A program made the translations under genes and the position numbers. Source: Paraspadella gotoi (Eukaryota > Chaetognatha). Taken from it: a stretch of 64,000 bases of DNA. Within the stretch, counting starts at the first letter, position 1. Every line of letters begins with the position of its first letter. Shown piece after piece: positions 22,037-33,412 of the stretch. Location of the stretch: positions 21,155,987-21,219,986 of the forward strand of contig CM119266.1 of the NCBI GenBank assembly GCA_051294375.1, given 5' to 3'. The notes under the pieces were generated by a model. The model was not told where the DNA came from and did not search any database. It worked only from the letters and a program-made list of their open reading frames with translations.

Positions 22037-22178
22037 AAAAAGAAATGGCAACCTTGTGCTCGAGACTAAAACGAACAGAAGAAGAAGCTTCGATTTAACA
22101 AAGTTTTCCGTCGCGATAGGAAGCGCGCGGATGTTGTCGGCATTGTTCAAAAAAGATAATTTAGTTCGGAATGTTTAA
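22037..22178 (+). CDS. candidate terminal exon
   Basis: A 20-nt pyrimidine run ending TTTTTTTAG (22036) forms a strong acceptor. One frame (one leading base) is open 46 codons to TAA at 22176-22178: KRNGNLVLETKTNRRRSFD, then LTKFSVAIGSARML, ending FKKDNLVRNV. A second frame is open for 19 codons from the Met at 22045 (MATLCSRLKRTEEEASI). Either could be used. No match to a known family. Confidence 0.33.
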
Positions 22179-22512
22179 TAAAGTTAAACGCGACCCGGTA
22201 TAAATAAAATGGAGGGCGAAGTCAATGTCCAAAACTTAATGAACTCCATTGAGTTATGACGCCTTCTAGAATTTCTCCACTTTTTTTTGGAAGGCCATAA
22301 ATTAATAAGTATAATAACCGTTACTGACGGAGCGAATAATAATAAGAATCGAGTTCGAGACCCGAAAAAAAAAAGAAGAAAAAACACACAATTTTTGAAG
22401 GAAAGAAATTTACTGAGACTGTTTGAATAAGTTATATGCCTTAATTTTTAATGCGCCAGTGTAAATAAAATCTTTTCTTTCGCTTTCTTTTCACATTTTA
22501 TCCTTGTTCTTT

Positions 22513-22515
22513 CTT

Positions 22516-22606
<91 letters not shown>

Positions 22607-22632
22607 ATCTTTCTATCTACCTATCTATCTAT
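22513..22632. repeat. TATC tetranucleotide microsatellite
   Basis: About 29 CTAT/TATC units with a few CTTT variants at the right end. Confidence 0.97.
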
Positions 22633-22639
22633 ATCTTTT

Positions 22640-23295
22640 TTCTATATTTTTTCCCCGATTTATTTAGTTCGTTTTTTTTTTTTTGTCTTTTTCAAAATCT
22701 AATATTTAAATAAAGGTGCAAAAAAATAAAGATTTTGTAAACAAGATCAGTTAAAATCTGGTTGACTTTTTTCGCGCCCGATCGGTTTACTGAAATCGAG
22801 AAAAAAGGAAGCGAAACCCAAGAATAGCGAAAAAAAATATTCAAGAGTATCAACTGACTAAAATGTTTGACAAAATTGGAAAAAAATGTTTTATATATAA
22901 GACTGTTTCAAACAGACTGTAAATAATTCGCCAGATTTTTAACGACAGTAGCGACAAGGGTATTGTTTACTTTAAAATCATAACAAACGACAAAATTTCC
23001 GTTACCAAATCTATTTCGGAAGTCAATAAAAATGACTCGATAAAAAATTAACTAAAACTCAAACTAACTTAAAATTAATGAAAAACTTTTAAAATTAATA
23101 AATTTCGCCTCTATTCTGAAATAAAATCTGTATTTTGGAATAAGTAAGTTTGTGTAAAATAAAAAAAATTGTCCGCGTTCATCATTTTGAAATGAAGTTC
23201 CAAAATTTGATTTAAAAATAGAACGAAAAAAATAATGTTCAACGTATTCCTCTTCGGTTTTGATTAAGAAAGGGAGATTTTGAGCAAATAACAGG
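22640..23295. other. AT-rich, no feature
   Basis: No supported gene, RNA or repeat; the open minus frame at 23064-23342 lacks an ATG. Confidence 0.5.
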
Positions 23296-23532
23296 ATGAC
23301 CTCAATTATGGTTTGTAGGGTAAATCTGTCAGAAAAGCTCACTACTTCGACTTCGCTACTAATTTTTCACTTTTTGTTTATCTTCTCACTCCTAAAAATT
23401 CCTTGGACGATTTTTAAAAAAAAAATATCATCCAAAAGAAATGTATATCTGGGATTAGAAGAAAAAATGTGGGAGGGAATAAAAAATAATAGGGAGAAAT
23501 TTTTTTTTTTTTTCAAAAAGAAAAAGAATTAA
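23296..23532 (+). CDS. 78-aa ORF with one membrane-like segment
   Basis: ATG 23296 has A at -3. The product starts MTSIMVCRVNLSEKLTT, has a hydrophobic segment of about 20 residues (SLLIFHFLFIFSLLKIPW) flanked by KKK, then a charged tail (LGLEEKMWEGIKNNREK) ending in Phe and Lys runs encoded by T and A runs. It could be a small membrane protein or a chance AT-rich frame. Unknown family. Confidence 0.2.
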   Translation: MTSIMVCRVNLSEKLTTSTSLLIFHFLFIFSLLKIPWTIFKKKISSKRNVYLGLEEKMWEGIKNNREKFFFFFKKKKN

Positions 23533-23534
23533 AG

Positions 23535-24125
23535 ATTTGTTTTAATCGAATCTTTCGGTCACAACGTGTAGAGTAAAACCCGACATATACCAATCGCTCA
23601 AACGTAAATACAGCTGAAGCAACTCGGAACGAATCTTCGCGATCAGTTGTCTCAAATTGAAAGCGACAATAAAGATCAATTTAAAGAAATTACCCGTCAA
23701 ATCTCATCGCACTGTGTAATGATAAATGATCGGTTCGTTGACCGAGACGCCCCGGCCCGGCAGCCCAGCCTTTCTTCGCCACAAAATGAAAAAAAAAATT
23801 AGTTCTTTTTTTCAAAGAATAATTTTTATTTTAAAAAAAAGTAGTTTTTAAAAAATTAAATAAAATTAAAAAGGATAAAAAGTACAAAGTCACGAAAAGG
23901 CGATTTTGAGAGTTAAGAGATGAATGCCCGTTTTGAATTGAATAATAAAATGGATATTTTTCGTATTGCTAAAGAAAAAGTATACTTGTCTTAATAACCT
24001 GGGCTGCTTGAAGTTGATATATTAAGGAGAAAACCATTGTTTGATTTATAACTAGAGTGCGTATTTGAGGAACCTAACACCTGGCATCATCTGCCATACA
24101 TCTGTAGCTGAAGCGATCGGTTGAC
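23535..24125. other. AT-rich, no feature
   Basis: A short CpG-bearing patch at 23740-23775 is the only departure from AT-rich sequence. Confidence 0.5.
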
Positions 24126-24129
24126 AAGT

Positions 24130-24300
24130 TATATGAAATTGGTACAACCAATATAAAAATTATCCAGTATCCATTCATTTAATAAATAAGCTATCTTGCC
24201 CCTGACTTTGGACAAGCTTTGGTGGTTTAAGGCCTCCATCACTCATATATTTTTTTAACGAAGCAAAGACAGTTTTCCGACTTCAGAGTGAGATCGGACA
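24130..24300. repeat. R1 dispersed repeat, copy 1
   Basis: The block GGTACAACC...AAATTATCC...CATTCATTTA...GACTTTGGACAAGC...GGTGGTTTAAGGCCTCCATC recurs at 49581-49675 and, more diverged, at 55572-55750. The match extends past the shared core to a CCGACTTCAGAGTGAGATCGG-like segment also seen in copy 3. It is a short interspersed element of unknown class. Confidence 0.65.
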
Positions 24301-24471
24301 AGTCAATTAATAGGTTAAGTTCTTAACAGACTTTGAATAGAAGCAGGTTTATTCTCTCTCTCCGTCTATGAATCGTATTGACAGCAGTAATTATTTTTGA
24401 TTTGTTTGATTGAAGCGAAATCAGATCGTGATTTTTTGCCGTATGAAGCGATTGCATGAGGTCGCTAGCTA

Positions 24472-24663
24472 CTTGTGGTTGCTGCATTGGTGCATGCGCT
24501 TTTCTTTTACGTGTGATTGCTGCATTGGCGATTGAGATTTCCTTTTATATGGGGTTGCAGTATCATTTCACAAGACTCTCTTTTGCGTGTGGTTGCTGCA
24601 TTGGTGCATGCGCTTTTCTTTCGCATGTGGTTGCAGCATTGTGTGCAGGAGATATTCTTTCAT
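24472..24663. repeat. 38-bp imperfect minisatellite, five units
   Basis: Units of 36-41 bp start near 24472, 24508, 24546, 24585 and 24622, each beginning with a GTGTGGTTGCTGCATTGG-like core and ending in a T-rich CTTTTCTTT. Units 1 and 4 are nearly identical and units 2, 3 and 5 more diverged, suggesting higher-order copying. Confidence 0.7.
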
Positions 24664-25306
24664 GCGGAAAAAAAAATTGAGTGAGGGAGTCGATTCTAGA
24701 TTTTGTTTTGAGGCAGAAAATAAATCTCGTCGCTAAAAAATCTCATGTGGGAAGATTTTCATCCCCTCGACAGAAATCGAAGGAGAAAATATAAGGAAAG
24801 AAACGAGGAGAAAAAAAAGGAGGAAAAAAAAGGAAATGGGGGAGAAAAGGAAAGAAAAAAGAAAAGAAAAAAATCTCCCTCCTCGTCGTCGTCGTCGTCG
24901 TCGTCGTCGACGGCGATATCGTCGTCGATATCGTCGTCGCCTTCCGTGACGTTGATGATGAAATGTCGCCGAGGTCTGTTGTCATAGGAACGAATATCAA
25001 CATCATCAAAACACACGGAGGAGGCGATATACCGAAGGGGGTTGCGTTAGAAAGAGGTTTTTTTTTGGAAGGGGGGGGAGAGAATGGGGATGCGGAAACA
25101 AGAAGGGGGGGTTTGAGAAGAAAGAATATTTAGAGATGGTTTGAAGGCTCGAGGTTTAAATCACGCTTAAACAATGCGTGTTAATATGTTATAATGAATA
25201 AGTAAACGGCCTGGCGAAGGGATCAACGAAAAGACGATGGAAGCCTAAAATAGTGACAACTTTCGATCTCTCTATCTTGCTATCTCTCTCTCTCTCTCTC
25301 TCTCAG

Positions 25307-25355
<49 letters not shown>

Positions 25356-25544
25356 CTCTCTCTTCTCCGTCTCTCTCTCTCTCTCTTTTCTTTCATCTTC
25401 GGCAATTCGTCCAAAATAAGAAAAGATTTCAAGAGTGAGAACGACACCTTATCTTCAGGGAATCAACAGAGAATCAAGACGAAGACAACAGAACCTGGAA
25501 ATGAAAAGGTCATGAGAAGAAAAGAATATATATGAAAGGGAGAC

Positions 25545-25622
<78 letters not shown>

Positions 25623-26015
25623 ACACAGAGAGAGAAAAACAAAAAGGGAGAGAGAGATGACACTCAATAGTCAATACATCACTGCTTTGCGTCAACGAAT
25701 CATCTTATATAAATATCAAGAGCACAAAAGACATTATCTTGCACAGATTACGCCTAGAGTTAAAATATAAAATAAAAACCATATAATAAGAATCCGTGAG
25801 AAAGAAAATACGTAGCCCCTGTTACAGAAAGGATCTGTACTCACAACCGCTTTTCATGTGAGTTACAATCAGTGACATGTTGAAATAGGACAAATCATAA
25901 AATTTACTTAAATTCCATTATATGAATTTTCGGCATTATCAATAAAATCAAATAAAAAAAAACAAGAACGACCTTAATTAAGGTGGAAATAAAGGTGGAA
26001 ATTAAGAAGGAAGTT
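24664..26015. repeat. simple-sequence region (TCG triplets, CT and GA tracts)
   Basis: A TCG/GTC triplet block at 24887-24945 contains CGATATCG twice. Imperfect (CT)n spans 25265-25385 and (GA)n 25543-25620, in opposite orientation. Between and after them the sequence is AT-rich without a gene. Confidence 0.8.
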
Positions 26016-26416
26016 AACGTGGAAGATCGAATTTCCAAGCGGAAATAGGGTTAGGAGATTCCATCCCTCGACCGGAAACAAAAATTCCATTTTTCCATTG
26101 TTTCCGCTTCGAAATTCCGGCGACACCGAAAGGCCTCGTAAACAACGGGGAGCCTTGTCTCATTAAAAACTCTAATCCTTCGTAATGAAGAGTCTCCCTC
26201 AACCGGGGGTGCGCGGCAAAAGGCAATTACATACGGGCGCGGAGCACCTGATTCATAACGCGGATGTAATTGACGACGATGGTCAGGAGGAGGGAGAGAA
26301 ATAAAAAAAAAATCGAACATCGCCGCGGGGGACGGCTGAACCTCCGGCGAGAAGGGGCACGTTAGGGAAGAGAGAAAGAAAGAGATAGAGAGAGAGAGAA
26401 AGAGATGGAGAGAGAA

Positions 26417-26579
<163 letters not shown>

Positions 26580-26683
26580 GAATTAAAGAGAAAAAGTAAA
26601 AAAAATGAAAGTGAGAAAACAATAAAAGAATAATTCATCAACGTATTCGATCTCGTTTTGTCGTTTTTTTGCTGGTGCATATT

Positions 26684-26747
26684 AGTGAAACAGTGATACA
26701 GTGAAACAGTGAAACAGTGAAACAGTAAAACAGTGAAACAGTGAAAG
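26684..26747. repeat. 8-bp tandem repeat AGTGAAAC
   Basis: Eight tandem units of AGTGAAAC with three single-base variants. Confidence 0.9.
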
Positions 26748-26874
26748 GGTGCTTTTGCCCCGGACCTTTGTCCGTTCTCTCAGTCTCAGTGGGTTAATTA
26801 ATGCAGTCGCCTCGAATTTGTGATTCACCACCTCGCGTTTCTGGGTGCATATTTTCCCCTTTTTGGACCAGATA

Positions 26875-26908
<34 letters not shown>

Positions 26909-27379
26909 TTCTTCCTTATCCCCCTTTCTCTCTCTTGTGTTTGTGGCTAAGCTCCGTTGCTTTTGATAATCGGCCTCCAGCAGGAAGCAGTGGCGGGCTG
27001 CATTAAAGATCCGCGGATGAAAAAAAAACAAAAAACTAAAAATCGCTGATAAAAACTAATATATGTATATATAAAAAAAAGGAGCGGAGTGTTTTATATA
27101 ATAGCCGAGGAGCGGCGGCGATTTCAAAAAAAATTGTTATACATTAAAATTTCATTTTTATTTTCTCTTTTCTTCTTAATAATTGCGTCGCCGCGGGGAT
27201 TCTTTTTTTTTATCGCTTACTTTCTCCTTTTCTTTCTTTTCTATTTTCAACTCGAAGAAATTATGATTAATTTTGACGAAAATCCCGGAGGCGACAAAAG
27301 ACCGTGCCTTTGCTCTCCAAAGCGACTCGCCTTCTTTTTAAATCATAAACCTGGAGAACACACAAAAAAGATTGTCTCG

Positions 27380-27384
27380 CTCGC

Positions 27385-27464
<80 letters not shown>
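27380..27464. repeat. CT microsatellite forming a splice pyrimidine tract
   Basis: GCTC units then about 35 CT units run straight into CTTTCAG at 27477, so the microsatellite itself would act as the polypyrimidine tract of the candidate exon that follows. Confidence 0.85.
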
Positions 27465-27466
<2 letters not shown>

Positions 27467-27472
27467 TCCTCT

Positions 27473-27682
27473 TTCAGCAAATCGTCTCTCTTTATTATTC
27501 TTGCGCAGCAAATGCCCCAGCAACAGCAGCCTCAGGGATGACGACGAGAACGGGGCTGCATCAAGTTTTGTCCGACGAGCCTCTCCAAACCCACTTGTCA
27601 TCTTTTAGAAATCTTGACAGAAATATTCATATGAAGTGTGCTTTTCTCTCTCTCCCTTTTCCTCTCTCTCTCTCGCTTTTTT

Positions 27683-27713
<31 letters not shown>

Positions 27714-28575
27714 TTTCTATTTCCAAGATTTTCTTTGTTTTAACTTTTAACTTTTAACCTAGCCCTTTTTTATAGTAATCAATTTTTAGGAAAACGAAAA
27801 GTTTTTTGGCGGAATTCTGAAATATTCTCTTCATTTATAACCCTTCATCTTTTTTTGATTTTTTGACAAAAGAGAAGAAAAAACTTAATCTTTGAGAATG
27901 TTTACTTCGGAAAGAATTTAAGAAGGGACTGCGTAATATTTGCCCGTCGAAGACTCCCCGTCAACTTTTTTAAGCTTTCCAACCGTTTTCGTTATTCTCT
28001 CTCTCTCTCTCTCTCTCNNNNNNNNNNNNNNNNNNNNNNNNNNNNNNNNNNNNNNNNNNNNNNNNNNNNNNNNNNNNNNNNNNNNNNNNNNNNNNNNNNN
28101 NNNNNNNNNNNNNNNNNNNNNNNNNNNNNNNNNNNNNNNNNNNNNNNNNNNNNNNNNNNNNNNNNNNNNNNCTCTCTTTCTTATTTTAAAAATTTAAAAT
28201 CAAATTAAAAAAAGCAAGAGCCAAGGATAGAGAAAGAGACCAAAGGAATTTTTTCGAGGAAAAAAAGCGAAACTGATCTGGATGGTTTAATGGCAGAATT
28301 TAGTAGCAAAGACCAAAAAACTCGCTACAATTTGTGAAAGAAAAAAAATTATCTCACAATGTCTCTCTCTCTCTCTCTCTTTTTCGTTTTCTCTCTCTAT
28401 ATTATATATCTCTCTTACTTTTTTTTCCGCTCTCTTCCCTTCATTTCAAGTTGAGAAGCTTTTTTCCTCTCCGTATTATTACCCCCCAAAAAACCTTTCT
28501 AAAATGCCAATAATACATTCAAAAAAAATCTGGATCTATAAAAATAGATTTAATACCCATTCATCAAATCGTAAT
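27473..28575. repeat. duplicated block D1, copy 1
   Basis: Copy 1 holds the exon above, CT tracts, a 154-N gap (28018-28171) inside a CT tract and AT-rich sequence ending CATCAAATCGTAAT. It aligns along its length with 29389-30403, differing mainly by single-base indels. Confidence 0.85.
27478..27608 (+). CDS. candidate terminal exon (copy 1 of a duplicated block)
   Basis: Two acceptors precede the frame: CTTTCAG (27477), after the CT tract, and TTGCGCAG (27508). The longest frame reads NRLSLLFLRSKCPSNSS, LRDDDENGAASSFVRRAS and ends PNPLVIF at TAG 27606-27608. Other frames give a Gln-rich QQMPQQQQPQG or an Ala-rich reading, so the choice is by length. A second copy at 29389-29520 has the same sequence with single-base indels that break this frame, as expected of uncorrected reads. 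Unknown family. Confidence 0.35.
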
Positions 28576-29171
28576 ATCTCTCCAATCCAAAGATAAAGCA
28601 AGAGAGAGAGTGAGAGAGATATTTTCATTTCGGTTTAAGATCGTAATCTTCCCATTTTATGATTTCTGGTCTATCATGTTTTTGTATGTAGACTATTTTT
28701 AATACCTCAGTTTTTTCTTCTTTTTTTTTTAAACTTGCAGAACCTGAAGATTTACGTCTATTATTTTAAAGCTTAAAAAGAATTGAATTTAAAAAAAAAG
28801 AAGATATGAATAACGTTTAAATAGCTGTAGTTTAAAAGAACGATCGTTTGGGCGTAGTGCTCTTATTTTCGGACAGTGACAACTGACAAGAATATGAAAA
28901 GAATAATTTATAAAACTAAAAAAGATATAAAAGCTGAATGAGGAAAATTTATAAAAGAACACGCTTCTCAAAATTCCAGAATATCTCAGATATATATATC
29001 GCCTTCCCAAAAGGGAAAAAAATTCATAACAAAGAGATGAAAATAAATTTTCGATGAATGGACTCGACTCATAACAACCACGTCTGGATCTTTTAAAAAA
29101 GTAAATTGCAATAAAGAAGCGTCAGACTTTAAAGCGTCAAACATAAATGAACTTACAAAGACAAAAAAAAA

Positions 29172-29196
29172 NNNNNNNNNNNNNNNNNNNNNNNNN
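29172..29196. other. 25-N gap between the D1 copies
   Basis: This is one of six gaps of exactly 25 N (others at 1359, 37543, 40374, 42329 and 50065), a placeholder length rather than a measured one. The sequence 28576-29171 beside it is AT-rich with no gene. Confidence 0.95.
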
Positions 29197-29332
29197 GAAG
29201 GATAAATCCAAACAACAAGGGTGGCGGGACGGAAGGAGAAGAGAATAGAATTATTAAATAAACAATATCATTCCATAAGTATTATTTACTTCATTCATCT
29301 CATCTCTCTCTCTCTCTCTCCTCTCTCCTCTC

Positions 29333-29384
<52 letters not shown>

Positions 29385-29388
29385 CGTT

Positions 29389-29970
29389 CAGCAATCGTCT
29401 CTCTTTATTTATTCTTGCGCAAGCAAATGCCCCAGCAAACAGCAGCCTGCAGGGATGACGACGAAGAACGGGGCTGCATCAAGTTTTGTCCGACGAGCCT
29501 CCCAAACCCACTTGTCATCTTTAAATTTGACAGAAATTATTCCATATGAATGTGCTTTTCTCTCTCTTCCCTTTTTCCTCTCTCTCTCTCTCTTTGTTTT
29601 CCTCTCTTCTCTCTCTTTCTCTCTCTCTCTCTCTATTTCTATTTCCCAAAGATTTTCTTTGTTTAACCTTTTAACTTTTAACCTAGCCCTTTTTTATAGT
29701 AATCAATTTTTAGCGAAAACGAAAAAGTTTTTTGGCGAATTCTGAAATATTCTCTTCATTTATAACCCTTCATCTTTTTTTTGATTTTTTGACAAAAAGA
29801 GAAGAAAAAACTTAATCTTTGAGAAAATGTTTACTTCGGAAAAGAATTTAAGAAGGGGACTGTGCGTATTTTCCCGTCCGAAGACTCCCGGTCAACTTTT
29901 TTGCTTTCCAAAACCGTTTCCGTTATTCTCTTCTCTCTCTCTCTCTCTCTCTCTCTCCTCTCCTCATCTC

Positions 29971-30008
<38 letters not shown>

Positions 30009-30403
30009 ATTTTAAAAATTTAAATCAAATTAAAAAAAGCAAGAGCCCAAGGATAGAGAAAGAGACCAAAGGAATTTTTTCGAGGAAAAAAAGCGAAAAC
30101 TGATCTGGATGGTTAATGGCAGAATTTAGTAGCAAAGACCAAAAAACTCGCTAGCAATTTGTGAAAGAAAAAAATTATCGTCACCAACTGTCTCTCTCTC
30201 TCTCTCTCTTTTTCGTTTTCTCTCTCTATATTACTATATCCTCTTACTTTTTTTTTCCGCTCTCTTCCTTCATTTCAAGTTGAGAAGCTTTTTTCCTCTC
30301 CGTATTATTACCCCCCAAAAAACCTTTCTAAAATGCCAATAATACATTCAAAAAATATCTGGATCTATAAAAAAGATTTAATACCCATTCATCAAATCGT
30401 AAT
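29389..30403. repeat. duplicated block D1, copy 2 (error-rich)
   Basis: It repeats 27473-28575 with many one-base indels, for example an extra A in the Asp-coding stretch of the exon, and carries real CT sequence where copy 1 has its 154-N gap. The coding frame of copy 1 is broken here. Confidence 0.85.
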
Positions 30404-30960
30404 GAGTTGAATGTCAAAAAAATATTCAATGTCTACACACAAATTTTGAAAACTGGGCCGTATCGTTCAAAAGTCGAGCGAATTTTTTTTTTCTTTCAAT
30501 TTTTCAATTTTTTTTTTTTTTTTTGGTTTTTTTGAACAGGAGATTAAATAGGATTTTGATGGATGACTGAACTGGGTGTTGTTGCTTCGAATCATTTGTT
30601 TTCGTTTTATTAACCAGTATTTTTTCTAGTCGTTAGGTGGTTCTCGTTTTTTAAGCCCATTCCTCGCACTGTTTTGGTTTGAGTTAAAGAATATTTTCTT
30701 ACTTTAGCTTTTAAATTAAAATTCGGTGATTTTAATGAGATTATTTTCTAGGGGAAAAGTCGTGTTTGTTCTCTCTTTAAAGTTGAAATTTTTTATTTTA
30801 CTTCCAAGGCAATTCTTCATTACCTCTCTAATTATTCATAAAAGGTACGCCTGACCTTAAATTCCCCATGGGGTGAGTTCGTCCTTTGTTCATGTTCGTG
30901 TTGTTCCTGTTTCAGCGATGAAAAGTAAACTCTCTCGGATGGAACGGAGCCCAAAAAGAC
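30404..30960. other. T-rich, no feature
   Basis: T-runs up to 16 nt (30521 region); no gene or repeat unit. Confidence 0.5.
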
Positions 30961-30962
30961 CA

Positions 30963-31180
30963 GTTCTTTTCTCCTCTTTCGTTCTCCCGCAGCCCTCTTA
31001 TTCTTTTAGTCACCTACCAGGTTCTCCTTAAGCCACAAGTTCTCCATCGGTCAGCTGCTAGGTTCTATTAGTACAGCCCCACCTTTTCCCATCTACCACG
31101 TTCTCCTTCAGTTCAGTGTTCTCGCGGTTTCTACCCTGTTCTCCGTCCGTAACTTACCCTGTTCTCCTTCGGCGAGGTTG
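30963..31180. repeat. degenerate 20-bp minisatellite
   Basis: GTTCT(CC) recurs at about 30963, 30981, 31001, 31021, 31039, 31062, 31081, 31100, 31118, 31138 and 31161, intervals of 18-23 bp. Best units read CTACCCTGTTCTCCTTCGG-like. It is an old tandem array, eroded by substitutions. Confidence 0.6.
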
Positions 31181-31513
31181 CCGTCCAAATGTCTGGGTGT
31201 CGCTTGTTTCCGTCTGGACATCGTCGATATACTCGTCGTCGTCGGCGTCGTCGTTCCCCACATTCGTAGGAAACGAAGGAATGTTTGTTTACTTTTTGTT
31301 TATGTTTCTTCTTACTTTTTAATAATAATATACGTAGTTATTTTTTTTTTCGTTTGGCGACGACTGGAAAGCAAGCTGATCTTTTGTTCGAAACCAAACT
31401 TTCGAGCGCAGATCAAAGGACTTTATTAAACTTTACACTTTTTTTAAACTTTCGTTTCTTCTGCCGTTTTCTCATCGTTTGGGCGTTGTTCTTTTGTTTT
31501 TAATGCGACGTAA

Positions 31514-31909
31514 ATGTTATCTTTCGTAGTTCCGTTGACAAATGTTCACAATCGCGGTTTTTCTATGAAATTTCTTGAACTTCTTCTTCGATTTTCACGT
31601 ATTCTCCTTCGAGGTTTCGATTTCTTCAAGACTTGGGCTCTCGCCATCAAAGTCTTGGGGTCAGTTTCGGGAGAGAGGGCGAGGGAAGGTCGGAGGTCAA
31701 GGGGTCATCGTTTTCGTCGGCGCGAGAGAGAAAGAGAAAAAGGCGCGACGAAGGTGGAAAAGGGCGTGGCGTGGAAGGGTCAGGGGATGAGGTCAGGGGA
31801 TCAAAAACGGCGCCGAAGAGAACCCCGAGTCGCGCCGGAGGATCGAACGCTCCGCATGTTTCGCCGAGACGTCGATGAAAACCAAAATTCTACGAGCGTA
31901 AAAAAATAA
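31514..31909 (+). CDS. 131-aa ORF, hydrophobic N-half and basic C-half
   Basis: ATG 31514 opens a long frame closed by TAA. Residues 1-50 are hydrophobic with scattered Arg (MKFLELLLRFSRILLRGF, then TWALAIKVLGSV); residues 52-125 are Arg/Lys/Glu-rich (RSRGHRFRRRERERE, GDQKRRRREPRVAPEDR). It could be an amphipathic leader plus a nucleic-acid-binding tail, or a chance frame through purine-rich DNA. The start context is moderate. No family recognised. Confidence 0.25.
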   Translation: MLSFVVPLTNVHNRGFSMKFLELLLRFSRILLRGFDFFKTWALAIKVLGSVSGERAREGRRSRGHRFRRREREREKGATKVEKGVAWKGQGMRSGDQKRRRREPRVAPEDRTLRMFRRDVDENQNSTSVKK

Positions 31910-32472
31910 AAAGATATTGGAAGACTTAAAATTTTAAATGAAAACTAAAATAAGAGAGAAAAAAAACGTATTTTATTACCTTGTACCGTTTCTCGATGTT
32001 TGTTGATAAACAGATCGGCGCGCAAGTCCTGCCCTCTCTCGGCCGAATCCTTTCAAAAACGGAACGTTTGGGTTCGATCTGATGAAAAAAAAAATAACAA
32101 CCGAAACGATAATTTTAAAATAAAAAAAATCCGTTGATCGTAAATCGCCGCTATTTTTATTATTTAATCTCTTGTTTGTTAGACTGTTTTGCGCTGTAAA
32201 ATAACATAAACGCACTGAAATGTATCGAAAATAACAAAATTTTTACACGATTTTTCGAAAAAAACTTTGGAGAAAGAAAACCAAACAACAGCCAATGATT
32301 GTGTGTGTCTGTTTGTGTGTGTGTATCTACAAAAAAATTTGCCGATGAAGAAGAGAAGTTATAAAGGAAGAGGAGGAGGAAGAGGAGGAGGGATGTAATG
32401 AGGGGAGAGAAAGAGCTTGAACTTGGTAAAAGGGAAAGTGCCGTAGAATATTTCTTTATTCCTTTTTTATAC

Positions 32473-32535
<63 letters not shown>

Positions 32536-33065
32536 TCCACACACACACACCAACAGGCACACACATATTGGGAGTGAGGAAGATTACCAACACTCTTTCT
32601 CCAACATGTAAAAAGGAACGAATAACGATTTCTGAAGGAAATTCGAGTCCGAGAGCCAAAAGCTAAAGAAGCAGCGATTCCCTTTTAGATTCGTTTCTCC
32701 AGATCTTAATAAATGGCTTGATATGACGTAATACAGACGTAATATTATCGAATTACTTCAACTATTTGTTCGCTCTTTTTACAAAAATACTTTGAAAAAA
32801 ATTAGACTTATTTTTTATATATTTATTTTTAATGTTTTCTTTTTGTATTCGTTATGTTTTTGTCGTTATATTTTTGTTATAGGTCTCTTTATTTTTCTAT
32901 TTCTTGCTATCAGTTTTTTCTTATTATTTTTTAAATTTTCTTTCTTTCCATTTTGTTTATTATCTAACTTCTTTTTTTTTCTTTAATCTTGTACGTCTAA
33001 AACCGTTAAATCTTAACAAACACTGTTTCCCAACCTTCTTATTCAACAGGACTCGAACCGCGTAA
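31910..33065. other. AT-rich with a TC microsatellite
   Basis: The 60-bp (TC)n at 32474-32532 is followed by a short CA run. No gene is supported; a long T-rich block covers 32790-32990. Confidence 0.6.
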
Positions 33066-33241
33066 TGCGAAAAAATATGATGAAGACCAAAAATTATGAC
33101 GTCATCGGCAAACCGGGAATTGAAGCGGAGGAGGAAGAGGAGGAGGAGGAGGAGGCGTTATGGAATTATGATATGGAAGAAAAAGCGAAAGCGCTCGGGA
33201 ACGGACAACTTTTTAGCGCGATGCCGAATAGCGAGAGAGAG

Positions 33242-33310
<69 letters not shown>

Positions 33311-33412
33311 GTTGACAAATTGGATAAGTTGGTTGTCTGAGATAATCATTCATCGAAAATCTTTTCTCTCGACTTCGATTCGCCGATTAAATTTCTGTTT
33401 GGGATCGATATT
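33066..33412. other. GA-rich ORF region, doubtful
   Basis: A frame from ATG 33065 begins MRKNMMKTKNYDVIGKP and enters an acidic run (Glu from GAG triplets) and then GA-dipe­ptide repeat (33231-33310). A perfect CRE TGACGTCA lies at 33098-33105. The frame depends mostly on simple sequence. Confidence 0.3.

Noticed and set aside
24472-24663. CRISPR array
   Set aside because: Adjacent imperfect units without spacers, in an animal-type sequence.
26684-26747. CRISPR or regulatory array
   Set aside because: A simple 8-bp microsatellite.
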